Shown piece after piece: positions 58,791-64,000 of a DNA stretch of 64,000 bases (the first letter of the stretch is position 1; every line of letters begins with the position of its first letter). A model generated the notes under the pieces. The model saw nothing but the letters and a program-made list of their open reading frames with translations, was not told where the DNA came from and made no database searches. The position numbers were made by a program, and so were the translations under genes. The DNA comes from Dermacentor variabilis. Its lineage: Eukaryota > Arthropoda > Arachnida > Ixodida > Ixodidae. The stretch is from contig NC_134569.1 in the NCBI RefSeq assembly GCF_050947875.1, positions 187,294,067 through 187,358,066 on the forward strand, read 5' to 3'.

Positions 58791-60720
58791 ACGAGTGATG
58801 ATCAGTTACAACTTTGAATGGGCGGCCGTAAAGGTAAGGTCGAAATTTGGCCAGCGCCCATACGATGGCACGACAGTCTTTCTCCGTGGTGGTGTAGTTG
58901 GTGTCTGCCCGCGATAGTGTGCGATTTGCGTAGGCGATCACTCGTTCAATACCTTCCTGCCGTTGTACAAGCACCGCATCAAGACCAACGTTACTTGCGC
59001 CTGTATGAACTTCCGTGTCCGCCTCCTCGTCAAAGTGGGCCAAAACTGGTGCTGACACCAGACGCTGTCGAAGCTGGGTGAAAGCATTCTCTTGCTCTGA
59101 GGACCAGACGAACGATACATCGTCCCTCGTGAGGCGAGTCAGCGGCTCCGCCATCTTCGAAAAATTTTCGATGAAACGCCGGTAGTATGCGCAAAGACCC
59201 AGGAAGCGTCGGCCACCGTTCTTGTCGGTTGGTGTTGGAAACGAGGCTACAGCGGCAATTTTCGCGGGATCGGGGCTAACGCTTTCCGCGCTGACCGCGT
59301 GTCCGAGAAACATCACCTCCTTGGAGCCGAAATCACACTTCTGAGGCTAAGGGTGAGGTTAGCCGATCGGATGGCTTCGAGAACTTGCCGCAGTCGTTTC
59401 AGGTGGTCGTCAAATGTCGCGGAAAAAACAACCACGTCGTCAAGGTAGACGAGGCAGCTTTGCCACTTCAGACCAGTGAGAACGGTGTCCATCATTTGCT
59501 GGAAAGTTGCTGGTGCCAAACAGAGACCGAAAGGAAGTACTCTGAATTCGTAAAGTCGATCTGGAGTGACGAAAGCAGTTTTTTCGCGGTCCCGTTCATC
59601 GACCTCAATTTTCCAGTAACCGCTCTTTAGATCGAGAGACGAAAAATACTTAGCTCGCCGCAACCTGTCTAAAGAGTCATCGATACGTGGTAGTGGGTAC
59701 ACGTCCTTCTTGGTAACGTCGTTGAGGCATCGATAATCAACACAGAAACGAAGCGTTCCGTCTTTTTTCTTGACTAGAACGACCGGTGAGGACCACGGAC
59801 TGTGCGAAGGCTGAATGACACCATCATCTAGCATCTCCTTGACCTGGGCTTGAATTGCCTCACGTTCTTTCGGCGAGACACGATAAGGCTGTTGTTTGAT
59901 GGGACGTGCGCCTGCGGATGTCGTTATTCGGTGCTTCGTGATTGGCGTTTGGCCCACCTTAGTAGCCCGAGCGAAGCACGCGCAGAATTCGTTCAAGAGT
60001 TCCTCGTCCGTAAGCTCGGAGATTACATCGATGTCTCTGTGCGAACCGTCGTCTGTATCCACCTCAGAAGCAAAGCACTCGACGATGTCCGTTGATGGCT
60101 CGGCGTAGGCGATGGCAGTGCCACGAAAAATGTACCGATGCTCAAAGGTAAAGTTGGTAACGAGGACCAATGTCTGGCTTTCACGAAGTTCCACAAGGCT
60201 TCGCGCTACACGAATACCTTGTGCCAGCACCATAGAAATGTTGCCTTCGACAATGGCTTCCCCGTCTTGTAGCTCGTCGGACTTGACCGGAACCATAACA
60301 CTCGCACGCCGCGGTATCGTGATGCTCTCGTCCGAAACGCGAAGTGCGGATCTGTGTCCAATGGCTTCGGTCTGTGTTGCCCTTTGTGTCGAGAAAGTGA
60401 TGCAGCGCTCGCGGAGGTTAATAATGGCACCATATTCCCGGAGAAAGTCCATCCCAAGGATGAAATGGCGGGAAAACTCGCGTAGAACCAGACAAGTGGC
60501 GAGAAAAGCAGCACTGCGAATTTCTACTCTGGCCGTGCATAGGCCAAGCGGTGTCACGACGTGGCCACCTGCCGTACGTACTGGTGCCCCGTTCCAGGGC
60601 AACGTAACTTTTTTCAGAACGCTCGCCAGTTTTCCACTAAGAATAGAGTAATTGGCGCCGGTATCTACAAGTGCACTCACTTTTTTGCCTCGATCAACAC
60701 AGGTATGTCCAGTGAAATCT
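58789..60720 (-). pseudogene. Protease, RT and RNase H of element C
   Basis: A 455-codon open stretch (60680-59313) starts within protease: LVDTGANYSIL has an intact active site and FILGMDFL the expected strand. The RT has SPWSSPVVLVKKKDG, LDLKSGYWKIEV, LPFGLCLAPATFQ and the catalytic box YLDDVVVF, all intact. A frameshift near 59320-59340 moves thumb and RNase H (MFLGHAVSAESVSPDP, AYYRRFIENFSK) to the next frame. In RNase H the first catalytic Asp (usually TDAS) reads TGAS at about 58999-59001. Confidence 0.86.
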
Positions 60721-61002
60721 TGTTCGCGGAAACTGGTTTTGGCGTCATCGTGTTTTCGTTATTCTGCGGTCGGCACGATACGAGGTCTTGAGCGCGTCGA
60801 GTATCAGCGGCCCCGCCTCGGAAGGACGCTGACGTCAGTATTCCCGACGTGGACTTGGTGATCTCCCTTGCGTCGTCCTCGAGGTGGTATCGCGAGCAGG
60901 GGAATATCGCCGCGGTGAGGGTGAGCGTGACTGCCGCTGCGATGGGCCCGGTCTGCGCTGCTGTTCGAGGAATTCTGCGATGTCGGGTGCCTTTGACCGA
61001 AC

Positions 61003-62160
61003 CTAGGTCGAGGTGTATGGATAGAAAACCCCCGCAGTCCGAGTCGTCGGTAGGGGCACTCCCGATACACATGACCAGCTTCGCCGCAGTGGTAGCGCAG
61101 CGGTCGTCGATCGGGTGCTCGCCAAACCTATGATTTCCTCGCGGGTGTTCGGCAATCGTCGAAGTACAGTAGCGGAGTTGTCGGATCGGCTTGGACCGAT
61201 TGCAACGCGACTGGCGGTCGCCACATAAGTAGGTGCGAAAGCTTGGACGGGGCTCAGTAATGTTTCTGCGTACGTCTTGCGCCGGGATTCGCTTGGCAGT
61301 GGTGGTGCTTCACTGCTCGAAAGAGATGCCTGCAGTGCCTGCTGTACATCGTTGCGTACGACGCTGGTGAGGGAGCTGACTGGAGGTGGCGACGTACCGT
61401 GGTGCTTCTGCAGCTCGTCGCGAACCACTGAGCGAATCAGCTCGCAAAGCAAGGCGACGTCGCACCCTAAGCCTACCGGCGTATCCGGAGTGCAGGCGGC
61501 ATTTACTTGTCGGTCGTACAAGTTCGACCGTTGCTGAAGGGTCTTCTCCATCGCGGTGGCTTGGGGGAGGAACTCCGCAACAGTCTTGGGCGTATTCCGA
61601 ACAAGACCGCCAAAGAGCTGCTCCTTTACGCCTCTCATCAGATGACGCCCCTTCTTCTCTTCCGACATGCTCGGATCGGCACGCTGAAAGAGACGCGTCA
61701 TGTCGGGACCGCTCCGCTTTTTCTCAGCGATCGGGGCTGGAGTAAGTCCCCAGCAGCTTGCGCTGGAACTCAGGCCAGGATGACAGGGCACTTTCGTGGT
61801 TCACAACCCACGTGCGAGCACCATCCTGGAGGCTGAAGTAGACGTTCCTGAGTTTGGCGTTGTTGTCCCACTCGTTAAACGCAGCCACGCGCTCGAACTC
61901 CGCCAGCCAGTCTTCCACGTCTTCAAATGTGTCGCCATGAAAAGCCGTCGGCACTTGGGGGTTCAGCAGCGTTAGGTAAGTTGGTGTCACCTGTTCCGTA
62001 GAAGTCGCAGTGATCGCAGTCATCACTTTTTCCTGGAGGTTTCCAAATTCTGGGGCGAGGCCTCGGATTCGCCGGCTTGTGCGGTGAACTGTAGTCAACT
62101 CCAACTGTGGGGTGAGGTTCTTGCTGCCCAGTGAGGTCTCCTGCATAAGTCGAGCGTACC
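61003..62160 (-). pseudogene. Gag of element C, with internal deletion/frameshift
   Basis: The first frame (to 61724) carries the capsid start (TAFHGDTFEDVEDWLAEF, ARTWVVNHESALSSWPEF). Near 61740 about 25-30 residues expected from element A's gag are missing. A second frame continues (DMTRLFQRADPSMSEEKK, VKEQLFGGLVRNTPKTV). The nucleocapsid zinc knuckle (HVYRECPYRRLGLRG) follows near 61070-61120 in a further frame. It resembles gag of element A more than B or D. Confidence 0.8.
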
Positions 62161-62177
62161 CAGCACCTCCACCAAAT

Positions 62178-62319
62178 TGTCGCATTTACCCTGCTGGAGT
62201 ATACAAAGCTCAATCAAGATAGAGGCGGTTGCACTTTACGAAAACGCAAGCGACGACGCGCGATGCCGAGACGAACCTCGTTCTCCTCTTCAGTCTCTTG
62301 CTGCGGCACACCATGTGGC

Positions 62320-62320
<1 letters not shown>
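62178..62320 (-). repeat. 5' LTR of element C
   Basis: On the minus strand it begins TGCCACATGGTG and ends AATGCGACA (143 bp if complete). The primer site TGGTGGAGGTGC follows at 62174-62163. Its outer end touches an AT microsatellite, so it may be shortened. Confidence 0.7.

Positions 62321-62321
<1 letters not shown>

Positions 62322-62354
<33 letters not shown>
62322..62354. repeat. (AT)n microsatellite between two head-to-head LTRs
   Basis: About sixteen AT units lie between the LTR of element C (minus) and the LTR of element D (plus). Confidence 0.95.
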
Positions 62355-62359
<5 letters not shown>

Positions 62360-64000
62360 ACTGTAAAATAGGGAGCGCAGTGGGGCTGTGGCTAGGGGAG
62401 AGACAACGACGACGAGAAAGAACAACCTTGTTTCGGTGCTCGGTCGGCTACACTACCTCTCACTGCTCCAACGTTCTAGTCGCGAACGCTTACTGCTCAA
62501 CGTGCTTCGCGACATTTGGTGGAAGGTGCTGGACTTGTTGCCAACCTGGAACTCCGAAGCCGGACGATCCCTGTCACATCTCCCATGCCTGAGGAGACTA
62601 GCCCTACCGCGCCACCCATGGCACCGCCTCCAGTCGTCTGTCCTAGTGCGCCACGCCAACGGGATCCTCCCATATTCAATGGAACTGACGATCATGACGT
62701 AGAGGACTGGCTGTCGTCATACAACCGCGTGAGTGCCCACAACAAATCGTCTGAAGCTGACAAGCTTGGCTACGTCCCATTCTAGCTTTCCGGGGTCGCC
62801 CATCTTTGGTTCCGCAACCATGAGGCTGACTTTTCCACCTGGTCAGCATTCCGAACGGCACTTCAAGAAGTATTCGTTCGCCCTGCTGTGCGCAAACTTC
62901 GGGCTGAACAACAGCTTCGCTGTCGTGCCCAACAAAAGGGCGAAACGTTTACGAGCTACATTGAAGATGTAGTTGACATCTGCCGGCGTATAGACCCAGA
63001 TATGACCGAAGGTCAAGAACATATTGAAAGGCATCGAAGACGACGCCTTCCAGATGCTCTTGGCAAGGAATCCTCAGACGGTCAACGACATCATAACGCT
63101 TTGCCAGAGCTATGAGGAGCTGCGCAAACAGCGGCTTTCTACGCGCCGAGCTCTCGCTCCGGACGTCGCGCTTTCAGCTCTGAGTGATGGTGTCACTTCT
63201 ACTCCTTGCAGTTCAGAAATTTTCGACAGAATCAAGCAATTTGTACGAGAAGAAGTGGCGCGCCAACTCTCTCTTCTGCCACTCGCTCCAGCCTCAGAGC
63301 CGCGCTTGTCTCCAGATCTCCGTCACCTGATACAAGAACAAGTCGCTAACGCAGTACCACTTGCTCATCAACCGCCTCCTACGCCTGTGCCAGTTACGTA
63401 CGCTGCCGTTGTCGCTAATCCAAGGCCTCCTTCTGCAGGTAATCAATCCAGGCTTACCAGCGCCTTTTCCTCACCTCCGCAAGCAGCTGCAACATATTCT
63501 CCTGCCTCCCCCCCCCCCCCAAGCAGCTACTGGCCGCCACAGCAGCCCGTGCGCCCACCTCGCCAATATTTCCAACAGTCTACGCCCGCTGTTCTCAATC
63601 CATGGCGCACCCATGACAATCGGCCTATCTGTTATTCGTGTGGCCTACCTGGGCATGTAGCACTGCTTTGCCGCCGGCGTGGATGGTTTCCTTCGGATTC
63701 TCCGAGAGCACAAAGTAACGGTTTCGACTCTCCGTCCCGTTCTGCTCCTGCCGCTCAGCCCTTCGAAGCCTCGTCTCCTCTTTCCCGACCCTTCAATACC
63801 CGTCGGTCTCCGTCTCCCCGTCGGCGTTCTCTGTCGCCGCTTATCCGTCGTCCTGAAGCTATCCGAGAGGAAAACTAAGGACCGCAGTTCCGGAGGCAAG
63901 AACTGCGATCTCAGCGAACTCCTCAAGACCTCATTTATTTCCTGCGAACGTGCTTGAAGTTTATGCAGAAGACATTGCCGTTCATGCGCTTGCAGACACG
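62355..64000 (+). mobile_element. Ty3/gypsy element D (runs off window end)
   Basis: A putative LTR at 62355-62514 (TGTACTG ... CGCGACA) is followed by a primer site TGGTGGAAGGTGC (62517-62529) and gag. At 63947-64000 the start of protease is seen (EDIAVHALADT), cut by the window edge. Confidence 0.75.
62585..63878 (+). pseudogene. Gag of element D, TAG and frameshift
   Basis: The ATG at 62585 gives a proline-rich lead-in and capsid start (DPPIFNGTDDHDVEDWL), then TAG at 62783-62785 within the capsid. The same frame goes on (LSGVAHLWFRNHEADFSTW). Near 63005-63024 it shifts by one base into a frame with KGIEDDAFQMLLARNPQTV, a Pro/Ala-rich linker and a zinc knuckle CYSCGLPGHVALLC (near 63632-63673). 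That frame ends at TAA 63876-63878. Protease begins in another frame downstream. Most similar in layout to element B. Confidence 0.82.

Larger units (their letters stand above)
57113..62320 (-). mobile_element. Ty3/gypsy element C
   Basis: Minus-strand element with 5' LTR (62320-62178), primer site (62174-62163), gag, protease, RT, RNase H and integrase, purine tract and a truncated 3' LTR. It is the most complete gag-pol in the window, but several frameshifts and one lost RNase H Asp make it non-functional as read. Confidence 0.86.

Noticed and set aside
1..64000. A defence island, biosynthetic cluster or other novel gene system
   Set aside because: Nearly all coding signal belongs to retrotransposons, a Harbinger element and one channel gene. 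No co-directional cluster of unknown genes is present.

Overview
The window looks like a repeat-dense stretch of an arthropod nuclear genome, most likely a hard tick (Ixodida, probably metastriate). This rests on spliced exons with GT/AG borders, AT-type microsatellites, and Ty3/gypsy, I-like, Penelope-like and Harbinger proteins of the kinds common in tick assemblies. No bacterial operon, rRNA or CRISPR array is visible. The species assignment is inference from memory of element families; no search was run.

Only one gene looks like host sequence. It is a Cys-loop ligand-gated ion channel subunit on the minus strand, recognised from four exons. They are the end of the extracellular domain (27584-27718), M1-M2 (26501-26742), M3 (10303-10428) and M4 (9662-9883, possibly continuing to a stop at 9524). 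Splice phases agree at all three junctions. The M2-M3 intron is about 16 kb. It holds a decayed I-like LINE (minus), a nested RTE-like tail, a minisatellite field, GATA and AT/AG microsatellites, and an almost intact I-like retrotransposon (plus) with a perfect 13-bp target-site duplication. Upstream exons carrying the signal peptide and the Cys-loop were not found.

Left of the channel (1-9500) lie the end of a Penelope-like element and a decayed LINE. Between 28 and 45 kb are a tRNA-derived SINE-like unit, a solo LTR split by a DNA transposon, and a decayed Harbinger element. The Harbinger element has a Myb/SANT-like companion gene on the plus strand and a HARBI1-type DDE transposase on the minus strand, and the two converge. 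This stretch also holds two MITEs, a four-copy tandem repeat of about 150 bp and a 149-bp near-perfect palindrome. At 45.7-47.5 kb lies a 5'-truncated LINE with reverse transcriptase and RNase H.

The right end is an LTR-retrotransposon cluster. Element A (47.70-51.07 kb, +) has both LTRs but has lost protease, RT and RNase H, so gag runs into integrase. Element B (51.6-57.1 kb, +) is decayed, and its RNase H is split by an antisense solo LTR with a 4-bp duplication. Element C (62.32-57.11 kb, -) has a readable gag-PR-RT-RH-IN with frameshifts. Element D (62.36 kb to window end, +) shows LTR, gag and the first residues of protease. All four share a similar primer-binding site next to the LTR. 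Every mobile-element gene here carries at least one lesion or is cut short. I saw nothing that clearly amounts to a new biological system; the points of most interest are the divergent channel gene and the structures of the elements.
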